Source: Luteipulveratus flavus (GTDB taxonomy: Bacteria; Actinomycetota; Actinomycetes; Actinomycetales; Dermatophilaceae). From it: 64,000 nucleotides of DNA. The DNA is taken from contig NZ_JAROAV010000044.1 of assembly GCF_029439465.1 (NCBI RefSeq), forward strand, positions 1 through 64,000, given 5' to 3'. The translations under genes were made by a program, and so were the position numbers. The notes beneath the pieces are model-generated. The model saw nothing but the letters and a program-made list of their open reading frames with translations, did no database searches and was not told the origin of the DNA. Of the stretch, positions 31,719 through 39,524 are shown piece after piece. The first letter of the stretch is position 1; every line of letters begins with the position of its first letter.

Positions 31719-33974
31719 TCAGTGCGAGAAGCGGACCTTCGGCAGGACGCGCGCCAACCAGGCCGGCGTGTGCCACGCGGCGCGGCCGGTCACCCGCAGC
31801 ACCACCGGCAGCAGCACGAGCCGGATGCACAGGGCGTCCAGGAACACGGCGACGGCCAGGATGATGCCCATCTCCTTGGGTGCGAGCGGGCCGGACAGCG
31901 CGAACGTCAGGAACACCGCGACCATCACGCCGGCGGCGGCCACGACGACGCGCCCGGACGTTCGCAGCGCCTCGCGCATCGCGTGCTGCGGGTCGCCGGA
32001 GCTGTCGTAGTGCTCGCGGGCCGCGGACAGCAGGAACAGGGTGTAGTCCATCGCGACGCCGGTCAGCATCGCGCCGAAGAACAGCGGCCCCCAGGCGTCG
32101 ACGAAGCCCTGCGGCTCGAAGCTCAGCGGCCCGGACAGGTGGCCGTCCCCGAAGATCAGCTTCGCGACACCGAACGCCGCCGCGATGGAGGCGAGGTTGG
32201 TGATCGTCCCGACGGCGGCCACCAGCGGGCTGCCGAGCGCGACGAGCAGCAGCAGGAACCCGAGCCCGACGAGCAGCCCGAAGACCAGCGGCGTCCGCGA
32301 GGACAGCACCTTCTCCAGGTCGTGGTTCTCGGCGGCGGCCCCGCCGACGAGGGCTCCCGGCGGCAGCTCGGACCGGATGCGGTCGATGGTCGCGCCGGTC
32401 GCGGGTGCGGACGCGTCGGTGGTCGGGATCGCCATGGTCATGGACCAGCCGCCGCTCTCCCCGACGGGCTGGGTCGCCGCGATGCCGGAGTCCTTCGCCA
32501 GAGCCGCGCGGGCGCGGTCGGTCTCCGAGGTCGGGGTCAGGACCTGCAGTGTGCCGGGAGCGCCGGGCCCGAACGCCTCGGTGACCTGCGCGTATCCCGC
32601 GCGAGCCGACTGGTCTGCCGGGATGATCGAGATCGACGGCATGCCCGTACGCAGACCGAGGGCCGGCGCCGCGAGCGCGGCGAGGGCGATCAGGACGACC
32701 GCACCCGCGGTCCACGGCCGGCGGTGCAGCAGCGCGCCCCACCGGTCCATCAGCCGGTCCATGCCGCGCGGAGCGGACGGTGCGGTGACCTCGGTGCCGG
32801 TCCCACGGCCGCGGCGACGCAGCCGACCGGGGAGGCGTACGCGGCCGGCGTCGATCCGGGTACCGAGCCTGCCCAGGACGGCCGGCAGCAGGGTGAGGGT
32901 TGCCGCGAGGACCGCGACGACCGCCAGCATGATGCCGAGCGCCATCGAGCGGAACGCCGGGCTGGGGACGAGCAGGACCGTGGAGAGGGAGACGAGCACG
33001 GTGGCGCCGGAGAAGGCGACCGCCTTGCCGGCGGTGCCCATCGTCTCCGCGACGGCGTCGACCGCGGCGGCGCGGTCACCGGGCACGGCACCACGACGGG
33101 CGAGCGCGGCGCGGAACCGCACGACCAGGAAGAGCGCGTAGTCGATCCCGAGTGCGAGCGCGAACATCATCGCGAAGTTGAGCGCCCAGACGCTGACCGG
33201 CGCGACGTGGGTCGCGATGACCAGGGCGCCGGCCGCGGTGAGCAGACCGACGATGGTGAGCATCAGCGGAAGCCCGGCGGCGACGAGGCCGCCGAACGCG
33301 ATGACCAGGACGACCAGGGTCACCGGCCAGGACAGGACCTCCGACCGGATCATCGCGGTGTGGTTGACCTCGTTGAAGTTCGACCACAGGGCGCTACTGC
33401 CGGTGAGGTTCACCGACACGCCGGGCGTCGCCAGGTCTGCCAGCGGCTTCCCGAGGTCGTCCGCGGCGCGGACCATCGTGTTCGGGTCGGCGGCGGCGCC
33501 GGCCTGGACGATCGCCGTACGGCCGTCGCGGGACAGGCTCGAGCCCGGTTGCGGCCCGGTCACCGTGCTGACCCGGGGGTCGCCCTTCAGCAGCTGCTCG
33601 ACCTGAGCGATGACGTGCTGCGCCTCGCGGTCGTTCGCGATCGGTCCGTCCGCGCGGCGCACCACCACCTGCAGTGCGGTCGAGCCGTTGCCCTGGAAGT
33701 GCTGCTGGACGACGTCGCGCGCCTGGACCGACTGGCTGCCGCTGTCCTGCCAGCCCGCGCCGGCGAGCGCGGTCTCGACCTTCGGGGCGAAGGCGCCGAA
33801 GACCACCAGGACGAGCACCCAGAGCGCGAGGACGCGACCGAGGTGGGAGGCGGACCACGCGCCGAGGCGGGCGAGTCCGCGCGGCGAGGTGTCGTTCGGG
33901 GGAGCGCCGGTCTCGGGCGGTGCCGGCGGATCGATGACGGTCTGATGGCGCGTCGAGGTCAACGGGATCTCCAT
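31719..33974 (-). CDS. MMPL/RND-family transporter
   Basis: A 751-residue exporter of the MMPL family: two repeats of a first helix, a large exported loop and a bundle of five helices. Visible segments are LARLGAWSASHLGRVLALWVLVLVV, the family run FALALGIDYALFLVVRFR in repeat one and its counterpart GVAMDYTLFLLSAAREHY in repeat two, each carrying the Asp-Tyr proton-relay pair. Likely exports lipids or small toxic molecules using proton motive force. Promoter TTGACA/TACTAG with a TACCCC-type operator in the spacer; divergent from the thioredoxin-CsoR operon, so it belongs to the same regulon. Confidence 0.93.
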   Translation of the reverse strand: MEIPLTSTRHQTVIDPPAPPETGAPPNDTSPRGLARLGAWSASHLGRVLALWVLVLVVFGAFAPKVETALAGAGWQDSGSQSVQARDVVQQHFQGNGSTALQVVVRRADGPIANDREAQHVIAQVEQLLKGDPRVSTVTGPQPGSSLSRDGRTAIVQAGAAADPNTMVRAADDLGKPLADLATPGVSVNLTGSSALWSNFNEVNHTAMIRSEVLSWPVTLVVLVIAFGGLVAAGLPLMLTIVGLLTAAGALVIATHVAPVSVWALNFAMMFALALGIDYALFLVVRFRAALARRGAVPGDRAAAVDAVAETMGTAGKAVAFSGATVLVSLSTVLLVPSPAFRSMALGIMLAVVAVLAATLTLLPAVLGRLGTRIDAGRVRLPGRLRRRGRGTGTEVTAPSAPRGMDRLMDRWGALLHRRPWTAGAVVLIALAALAAPALGLRTGMPSISIIPADQSARAGYAQVTEAFGPGAPGTLQVLTPTSETDRARAALAKDSGIAATQPVGESGGWSMTMAIPTTDASAPATGATIDRIRSELPPGALVGGAAAENHDLEKVLSSRTPLVFGLLVGLGFLLLLVALGSPLVAAVGTITNLASIAAAFGVAKLIFGDGHLSGPLSFEPQGFVDAWGPLFFGAMLTGVAMDYTLFLLSAAREHYDSSGDPQHAMREALRTSGRVVVAAAGVMVAVFLTFALSGPLAPKEMGIILAVAVFLDALCIRLVLLPVVLRVTGRAAWHTPAWLARVLPKVRFSH

Positions 33975-33991
33975 GGTGGGCGGGGTCGTCG

Positions 33992-34007
33992 ATACGGCCT
34001 GGGGTAT
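33992..34007. promoter_or_regulatory. CsoR/CstR-type operator 1 (weak)
   Basis: On the minus strand ATACCCCAGGCCGTAT, half conserved with the other three sites. It lies in the short untranslated leader of the MMPL gene, downstream of its promoter, where bound regulator would block elongation. Confidence 0.55.
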
Positions 34008-34022
34008 GAAGTCGCCCCGACG

Positions 34023-34050
34023 CTAGTACCCCAGGGGGTATCTGTGTCAA
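34023..34050 (-). promoter_or_regulatory. MMPL promoter with embedded operator 2
   Basis: Minus-strand -35 TTGACA (34050-34045) and -10 TACTAG (34028-34023) with a 16-bp spacer. The palindrome TACCCCAGGGGGTA (34027-34040) fills most of the spacer, so regulator binding would exclude RNA polymerase. Confidence 0.75.
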
Positions 34051-34082
34051 CTCGGCGAACCATCGTGCGGTCCGCGAGTGAC

Positions 34083-34099
34083 ATACCCCACAGGGCATA
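34083..34099. promoter_or_regulatory. CsoR/CstR-type operator 3
   Basis: ATACCCCACAGGGCATA, 17 bp, same TACCCC/GGGTA-like pattern as its neighbours. It sits midway between the divergent MMPL and thioredoxin promoters, about 100 bp before the thioredoxin start. Confidence 0.65.
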
Positions 34100-34139
34100 G
34101 TGCGCGGTGCGGGAATGACTCGCCGTGGACCAGCGCTAC

Positions 34140-34157
34140 ATACCCCAGCAGGTATAT
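34140..34157. promoter_or_regulatory. CsoR/CstR-type operator 4 over the thioredoxin -10
   Basis: ATACCCCAGCAGGTATAT overlaps the probable -10 TATGAT (34155-34160) of the thioredoxin-DUF302-regulator operon, 27 bp before the ATG. Binding would repress the operon that encodes the presumed regulator. Confidence 0.7.
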
Positions 34158-34183
34158 GATCAACGGACGCAAGGAGCACTGTC

Positions 34184-34540
34184 ATGAGCACGCAGAACCT
34201 CACCCGAGCCGACTTCGAGCCCACCGTCACCGGGGGCGGCATCGTCCTCGTCGACTTCTGGGCGTCCTGGTGCGGCCCGTGCCGCCAGTTCGCGCCCGTG
34301 TACGAAGCGGCGTCGGAGCAGCACCCCGACATCGTGTTCGGCAAGGTCGACACCGAGGCCGAGCAGGAGCTCGCGGCCGCCGCCGACATCACGTCCATCC
34401 CGACCCTGATGGCGTTCCGCGACGGCGTCCTCGTCTTCGCCCAGCCCGGAGCGCTCCCCGCGAGCGCCCTGAACGACGTCATCCGGGCCGTGCGCGACCT
34501 GGACATGGACGACGTCCGCGCCCAGCTCGCCACCGCCTGA
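34184..34540 (+). CDS. Thioredoxin-family protein
   Basis: A 118-residue thioredoxin with the full active site WCGPC (C30, C33) in VDFWASWCGPCRQF and the cis-proline loop SIPTL. It has no signal peptide, so it works in the cytoplasm as a disulfide or persulfide reductase. AAGGAG lies nine bases before the ATG. First gene of a three-gene operon with DUF302 and a CsoR/CstR-type regulator; the context suggests a role in reactive sulfur or metal stress, not general redox housekeeping. Confidence 0.94.
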   Translation: MSTQNLTRADFEPTVTGGGIVLVDFWASWCGPCRQFAPVYEAASEQHPDIVFGKVDTEAEQELAAAADITSIPTLMAFRDGVLVFAQPGALPASALNDVIRAVRDLDMDDVRAQLATA

Positions 34541-34563
34541 CCTGACCGAGCCGACCGACGTGA

Positions 34564-35265
<702 letters not shown>

Positions 35266-35307
35266 TCCGCGCCGACCGCTGGGCGAGGGCCTGACCGGCC
35301 GGTGCGC

Positions 35308-35793
35308 TCAGAGGAAGCGGTGCATCACGTGCAGGCCGACGAGCCCGTCCGTGGGGTGCCGGAACGCCTGCGGCACGGTGCCGATGACCGAGAACCCGAG
35401 CGACTCGTACAGCCCGACCGCCCCGACGTTGCTCGCGGCGACCGCGTTGAACTGGATGGCGCTGAACCCCGCAGCCCGCGCCCAGTCGAGGCTGTGCTCG
35501 ACCAGCGCCCGGCCGACCCCGCGTCCGCGCGCCCCGCGGCTCACCATGTAGCTCGCGGTCGCGACGTGGTCGTGCGGACGCGGCCGGTTGGCGCCCATCT
35601 TGGCGGTGCCGAGGTAGGTGTCGCCGTCGGTCGCGACCACGGTGAGTCCCGGCGGCTGCTCGATCCAGATGCTCCTCAGCGTCTCGACCGAGGTGTCCGG
35701 GTCGTACGGGAACGTGTCGGCCGAGCGGACGACGTCCAGGACGATGGGTGCGACGCCTGCCCAGTCGGCGTCGGCGTACGGCCTGATCTGCAT
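35308..35793 (-). CDS. GNAT-family N-acetyltransferase
   Basis: A 161-residue acetyltransferase beginning MQIRPYADADW. Motif A is MVSRGARGRGVGRALVEHSL and the late segment FNAVAASNVGAVGLYESLGF carries the conserved Asn and Tyr. The overall pattern resembles phosphinothricin-type or YncA-like acetyltransferases with small-molecule amine acceptors. The stop is 42 bp from the stop of the regulator, and the two genes converge without a clear hairpin between them. Confidence 0.9.
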   Translation of the reverse strand: MQIRPYADADWAGVAPIVLDVVRSADTFPYDPDTSVETLRSIWIEQPPGLTVVATDGDTYLGTAKMGANRPRPHDHVATASYMVSRGARGRGVGRALVEHSLDWARAAGFSAIQFNAVAASNVGAVGLYESLGFSVIGTVPQAFRHPTDGLVGLHVMHRFL

Positions 35794-35891
35794 GGGTCCA
35801 CTGGACCAGAGAGGTTCTGGGCCTGCGGCGCCGGGTCCGCCGGCCCGGAAACCGGGTGCCGCGGCGGTGGGTGCCGCCCTACCGTGCACAG

Positions 35892-36587
35892 ATGGTGTCG
35901 CGACTGGAGGCAGTGACCTTCGACGTGCCGGACGCGTCCGTGTCGGCGACCTTCTGGGCCGGCGTGCTCGGACGGGACGTGGTCCCGGAGTCGGCCGGAG
36001 CCCTCGTTCCCGGCGACGAGACCCGGGTCGGGCTGAGGTTCGTGACCTCCGATGCGCCGCGCGTCGGGCCGGACCGGCTGCACCTGCACCTGACCAGCAC
36101 GACGGCGGAGGACCAGCAGCGCACGGTCGACACGATCCTGTCGCTCGGCGGTCGGCACGCCGACGTGGGCCAGGACCCCGAGGACGAGTTCGTCGTCTTC
36201 GCCGACCCCGGCGGCCACGCGCACTGCGTGATCGAGCCGCGCAACGGGTTCCTGAGCGGCACCGGGTTCCTCGGCGAGGTGACCTGCGACGGGACCCGGG
36301 ACGTCGGCCTGTTCTGGCGGGACGCACTCGGCTGGTCGTTGGTGTGGGACGAGAACGGTGAGACGGCCGTCCAGTCGCCGCGCGGTGGCACCAAGGTCTC
36401 GTGGGGCGGCGAGCCCGTCGAACCCCGGCACGGACGCAACCGCCAGCGGTTCGACCTGCGCGCCGCCGACCCCGACCGCGAGGCGGACCGGCTGGTCGCG
36501 CTCGGCGCCACCCGGCTGGAGGAGATGGCGGACGGCATCGAGCTGGCGGACGTGGACGGCAACGAGTTCACCCTCCGAGCCGACTGA
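35892..36587 (+). CDS. VOC-family (glyoxalase-like) protein, two domains
   Basis: A 231-residue protein made of two glyoxalase/bleomycin-resistance-like modules (about 1-115 and 118-231), seen as VTFDVPDASVSATFWAGVLGR and again VTCDGTRDVGLFWRDALGW. Each half ends in the D-x-x-G-N/H-type segment (FADPGGHAHCVIEP and DVDGNEFTLRAD). Possible metal ligands are His in HLHLT and Glu residues near the ends. Activity unknown; the family includes isomerases, dioxygenases and drug-binding proteins. Confidence 0.87.
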   Translation: MVSRLEAVTFDVPDASVSATFWAGVLGRDVVPESAGALVPGDETRVGLRFVTSDAPRVGPDRLHLHLTSTTAEDQQRTVDTILSLGGRHADVGQDPEDEFVVFADPGGHAHCVIEPRNGFLSGTGFLGEVTCDGTRDVGLFWRDALGWSLVWDENGETAVQSPRGGTKVSWGGEPVEPRHGRNRQRFDLRAADPDREADRLVALGATRLEEMADGIELADVDGNEFTLRAD

Positions 36588-36726
36588 GGCCTGGCCGCTC
36601 GAGAGACGGGTGGCAGCAGGCGCCGGAGCTCAACGTCCACCCTCGTGGATCAGCACATCGCACGCCCGGCCCGCCGCGATACTTCACGACATCACCGCCA
36701 CCGCGTTTCGGATCTGTGAGAGGCCC

Positions 36727-37443
36727 ATGACCATGACCAGCAGCGATGCGTCCCTCGGCACAGCGGACTACGACGAGCTGGCGGCGGTGTACGCCGAAGC
36801 GAACGACAACGGCCTGTTCAACGCGTGGTACGGGCGACCGGAGATGCTTCGGCTGGGAGGCGACGTCGCCGGTATGCGCGTCCTCGACGCCGGCTGCGGC
36901 CACGGGCCGCTGGCAGCAGCCCTGCACGACCGCGGTGCCACGGTGTCGGGTTTCGACCTCAGCCCGGCCCTCGTCGCCCTGGCCGAGGAACGCCTCGACG
37001 CCGAGATCGACCTCCGGGTGGCCGACCTCGCCGCGCCCCTGCCGTACGGCGACGACGAGTTCGACCTCGTCATGTGCTCGCTCGCGCTGCACTACGTGAA
37101 GGACTGGGCTCCCACGCTCGCCGAGATGCGTCGCGTGCTCAAGCCCGGAGGACGGCTGATCGTGTCGATCATCCATCCGTTCGTCTACGCGTTCTGCTAC
37201 CAGGACGCCGACTACTTCGCTCTCACCCAGTACTCCGAGGACTACGACTTCGACGGCACGACGTTCGTCATGACCTACTGGCACCGCCCCCTGCAGGACG
37301 TCCTGAACGCGTTCGTCGACGCCGGTCTGGTCATCACGACCGTGACCGAGCCCTCCGCCCTGCCCGACACGCCCGTCGAGCTGCTGCCTCCCGAGGGCCG
37401 CCGCTTCCTCTGCTTTCTCTTCTTCTCCCTTGAATCGCCCTGA
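36727..37443 (+). CDS. Class I SAM-dependent methyltransferase
   Basis: A 238-residue methyltransferase with motif I VLDAGCGHG (about residues 50-58), acidic end of strand 2 FDLSP, motif post-I DLRVADL and strand 4 FDLVMCSLALHYV. The C-terminal part (HPFVYAF, YWHRPL) fits the UbiE/small-molecule group. ATG 36727 or 36733 may start it; neither has a strong ribosome site. The 139 bp before it hold nothing notable. Substrate unknown. Confidence 0.9.
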   Translation: MTMTSSDASLGTADYDELAAVYAEANDNGLFNAWYGRPEMLRLGGDVAGMRVLDAGCGHGPLAAALHDRGATVSGFDLSPALVALAEERLDAEIDLRVADLAAPLPYGDDEFDLVMCSLALHYVKDWAPTLAEMRRVLKPGGRLIVSIIHPFVYAFCYQDADYFALTQYSEDYDFDGTTFVMTYWHRPLQDVLNAFVDAGLVITTVTEPSALPDTPVELLPPEGRRFLCFLFFSLESP

Positions 37444-37484
37444 TCGCACGGGTCGGCTCATCGTGCCGGCACCCGAGTGAGACC

Positions 37485-38123
37485 TCAGGCGTCGACGCGC
37501 TCGCGCTCGCGCCGGCCCGACTCGGGCGCCGGCTGACCGCGGTAGCGGCTCGCGACCCGGTCCGCGCCGAGGCCGATGGTCAGGGCGATGGCGATCCCGA
37601 CGGCCGCGGCGAGCAACGGGTTGTCCCCGAGCAGATGCCCGGCGACGGCTCCGACGACGACCGACCACCCGGACCACGCCGCGCACCCGATCGTGGCGTA
37701 CGCGAGGAACCGCCTGGCCCGCATGCCGGTCGCACCGGCGGCCAGCATCACCGCGATGCGTCCCACCGGGATGTAGCGAGCGGTGAAGATCAGCATCCCG
37801 CCCCGCCGGTCGAGCTCCCGCCCCGCGCGATCGATGGCCGAGGTGATCTTCGGCCCGCGCTGCCAGGCGAACCGGTCGGTGCCGACGCGGCGCCCGATGA
37901 CGTACGCGGCCGTGTCGCCGATCAACGCACCGAGCGCGCCGACGACGGCCAGCAGCCAGAGGTTCACGCCGCCGGCATGGCCCAGTGCGGCCAGCGCGAC
38001 GATCGCCGACTCGCTCGGCAGTGGCGGGATGAACGCGTCGAGCGCGCCGAGAGCGCCGACGGCCGCGTACACCCACGGCTGGCCGGCCAGATCGAGGATG
38101 AACGTGTTGACGGTGTCGAGCAC
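37485..38123 (-). CDS. DedA-family membrane protein
   Basis: A 212-residue DedA/SNARE-associated protein. The re-entrant segments are visible as PPLPSESAIVALAALGHAGG and FTARYIPVGRIAVMLAAGATGM, with the Glu in PSESA and Arg in ARYIPVGR typical of the family, plus three to four further helices. Family knowledge: DedA proteins move lipid carriers or support envelope homeostasis. GTG start at VLDTVNTF, preceded by a G-run; a longer in-frame start 22 codons upstream gives a random-looking N-terminus. Confidence 0.9.
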   Translation of the reverse strand: MLDTVNTFILDLAGQPWVYAAVGALGALDAFIPPLPSESAIVALAALGHAGGVNLWLLAVVGALGALIGDTAAYVIGRRVGTDRFAWQRGPKITSAIDRAGRELDRRGGMLIFTARYIPVGRIAVMLAAGATGMRARRFLAYATIGCAAWSGWSVVVGAVAGHLLGDNPLLAAAVGIAIALTIGLGADRVASRYRGQPAPESGRRERERVDA

Positions 38124-38218
38124 TGCGGCCCCCCTGGGCGGATCGGATCTCCTTCGCTCAACGGTAGGAAGCCGCGTCCTGTTTCCCATCGCCCTGACGG
38201 AGGAGTCCGGGTACGACC

Positions 38219-38270
38219 GAGGGAGGAGTCAGGGGAGACCCCGAGGGAGGAGTCAGGGGAGACCCCGAGG
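38219..38270. repeat. 24-bp tandem repeat, 2.2 copies
   Basis: Units 38219-38242 and 38243-38266 are identical (GAGGGAGGAGTC then AGGGGAGACCCC), followed by a partial GAGG. It lies between the divergent DedA gene and the SRPBCC-ArsR operon. A related single GGAGGAGTC stands just upstream at 38200. Possibly variable in copy number. Confidence 0.8.
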
Positions 38271-38283
38271 CGGACGACCCAGA

Positions 38284-38301
38284 TGCAACCAGGAAGTTGC
38301 A
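38284..38301. promoter_or_regulatory. ArsR-type operator 1
   Basis: TGCAAC, six bases, GTTGCA: a perfect 6-bp-arm palindrome 62 bp before the SRPBCC start. Same half-site and same 6-bp spacer as operator 2. Confidence 0.7.
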
Positions 38302-38315
38302 CGTCATGATGTTAT

Positions 38316-38335
38316 GTGCAACCTTTGAGTTGCAC
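38316..38335. promoter_or_regulatory. ArsR-type operator 2
   Basis: GTGCAAC, six bases, GTTGCAC: perfect 7-bp arms. The centre lies 32 bp (about three helix turns) from that of operator 1, so two ArsR dimers could sit side by side over the promoter of the SRPBCC-ArsR operon. Confidence 0.75.
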
Positions 38336-38363
38336 CGAGACGGCCGACGGAAGGATGACCGAC

Positions 38364-38825
38364 ATGAGCACTCCCGACACGATCGAGCGCGAGATCCGGA
38401 TCGACGCACCTGTGGAGCGGGTCTGGGCGCTGGTCAGCGAGCCCGGCTGGTGGATCAACGAGGGCACCGTCCGGCCGCATCGCATCGAGCAGCGCGACGG
38501 CGTGAGCGTCGTGACCGACGAGAAGTGGGGCGAGTTCCCCATCGAGACGACCGAGGTCGTCGATCAGCGGACCATCTCCTTCCGCTGGCTGGTGAACGGC
38601 GACGCGGACACCAACCGGCAGGACGCGCCCGAGTCGAGCCTGCTGCCGACCGTCGTGACCTTCACCCTCGAGCCGGCCGACGGCGGCACGCTGGTGCGCG
38701 TCGTGGAGCGCGGGTTCTCCGAAGGTGACGTCGCCGACGAGGTCCGGCAGAAGGCGTACGAGGACAACGCCGAGGGTTGGGAGACCGAGCTCACCGCGGC
38801 GAAGCAGCACGTCGAGGGCTCGTGA
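38364..38825 (+). CDS. SRPBCC (AHSA1-like) domain protein
   Basis: A 153-residue START-like lipid/hydrophobe-binding fold of the Aha1/CalC type, seen from EREIRIDAPVERVWALVSEPGWW through GTLVRVVERGFSEGD to the long C-terminal helix NAEGWETELTAAKQHVEG. GGAAGG lies nine bases before the ATG at 38364; an in-frame ATG at 38355 is too close to it. Its stop overlaps the GTG of the ArsR gene (GTGA). SRPBCC-ArsR pairs are common in actinobacteria; the ligand is unknown. Confidence 0.9.
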   Translation: MSTPDTIEREIRIDAPVERVWALVSEPGWWINEGTVRPHRIEQRDGVSVVTDEKWGEFPIETTEVVDQRTISFRWLVNGDADTNRQDAPESSLLPTVVTFTLEPADGGTLVRVVERGFSEGDVADEVRQKAYEDNAEGWETELTAAKQHVEGS

Positions 38826-39163
38826 GCGCGGACTCGGTGAGGACGCCCGGGTCGGTCGCGGCGGTGTTCGCCGCGCTGGCCGACCCGCGGCGGCGCGAGG
38901 TCGTCGACGTGATCGCTCGGACGGGCCAGGCCAGCGCCACCGCGATCGCCGCCGACCTCACCGTGACCCGGCAGGCCGTGGCCAAGCACCTGGTCGTCCT
39001 CGCCGAGGCCGGGCTGGTCACCTCCCACCGCAGTGGCCGGGAGGTGATGTACGAGCTGCGCCCGGCTCCGCTGGACGCGGCGGCGCGGTGGCTGACGAGT
39101 GCGGCCGCGGTCTGGGATCGACGCCTGGCCGCGCTGAAGGTCGCGGCCGAGCGCAAGTCCTAG
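38822..39163 (+). CDS. ArsR-family transcriptional regulator
   Basis: A 113-residue winged-helix repressor: VFAALADPRRREVVDVIARTG, then recognition region TAIAADLTVTRQAVAKHLVVLAEAGLV and wing SGREVMYEL. No metal-binding Cys is present, so it is one of the non-metal ArsR proteins that pair with SRPBCC partners. GTG start overlaps the preceding stop. It probably binds the two GCAAC/GTTGC palindromes upstream of the operon and represses itself. Confidence 0.9.
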   Translation: MSADSVRTPGSVAAVFAALADPRRREVVDVIARTGQASATAIAADLTVTRQAVAKHLVVLAEAGLVTSHRSGREVMYELRPAPLDAAARWLTSAAAVWDRRLAALKVAAERKS

Positions 39164-39168
39164 ACCCG

Positions 39169-39184
39169 TGCCCGATATCGGGCA
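39169..39184. promoter_or_regulatory. Perfect 16-bp palindrome, putative operator
   Basis: TGCCCGATATCGGGCA is fully symmetric. It lies six bases after the ArsR stop and 40 bp before the 86-residue gene that precedes glmS. The AT centre and lack of a loop speak for a protein-binding site, not a terminator. Confidence 0.55.
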
Positions 39185-39224
39185 GGTATTTGGCGTTCCT
39201 CCTCCCGAAGGGCACAGTTCTGTC

Positions 39225-39485
39225 GTGGCCGAACGCGATCTCGTCGACCGGGTGGCCGCCTCCACCGGGCTCAGCCCTGCCGAGGCGGCCCGTGTCGTCG
39301 ACGACGTCCTCGCGTTCTACGGCGAGACGGTCGAGCAGTTCGTCCGTCGCCGGCACGCCCACCTGCAGACGTACGGCGCGCGCAACGCGGAGATCTTCGC
39401 GACGCTCGCCGAGGAGCTGGAGGACCGGCGGGTGGCCGCACCGCGGCTGAGCGAACGCCAGCTGCGCCGGATCGTCTACGGCTGA
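39225..39485 (+). CDS. Small conserved-looking protein upstream of glmS, 86 residues
   Basis: The product starts AERDLVDRVAASTGLSPAEAARVVDDVLAFYGETVEQFV, which resembles the helix-turn-helix dimerisation start of HU-like proteins, and ends RNAEIFATLAEELEDRRVAAPRLSERQLRRIVYG, a strongly patterned helical tail. GTG at 39225 is preferred; an in-frame GTG at 39168 would run through the palindrome. No DNA-binding beta arm is present, so it is not HU itself. It ends 39 bp before glmS and is probably co-transcribed. Function unknown. Confidence 0.68.
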   Translation: MAERDLVDRVAASTGLSPAEAARVVDDVLAFYGETVEQFVRRRHAHLQTYGARNAEIFATLAEELEDRRVAAPRLSERQLRRIVYG

Positions 39486-39524
39486 CCGTCACCGGTCGGG
39501 CGGGGCAGACCAAGGAGCCTGAAC

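Noticed and set aside
34023-34157. Copper (CsoR/RicR) regulon
   Set aside because: The regulator lacks the copper-binding His, and no copper ATPase or metallothionein gene is present; persulfide sensing fits better, though metal sensing is not excluded.
39168-39224. Earlier GTG start for the small gene before glmS
   Set aside because: It would translate the symmetric palindrome and an unpatterned peptide; GTG 39225 starts at the patterned region.
39486-39524. glmS ribozyme
   Set aside because: The gap is 39 bp and has no ribozyme core; the ribozyme is a Firmicutes feature.
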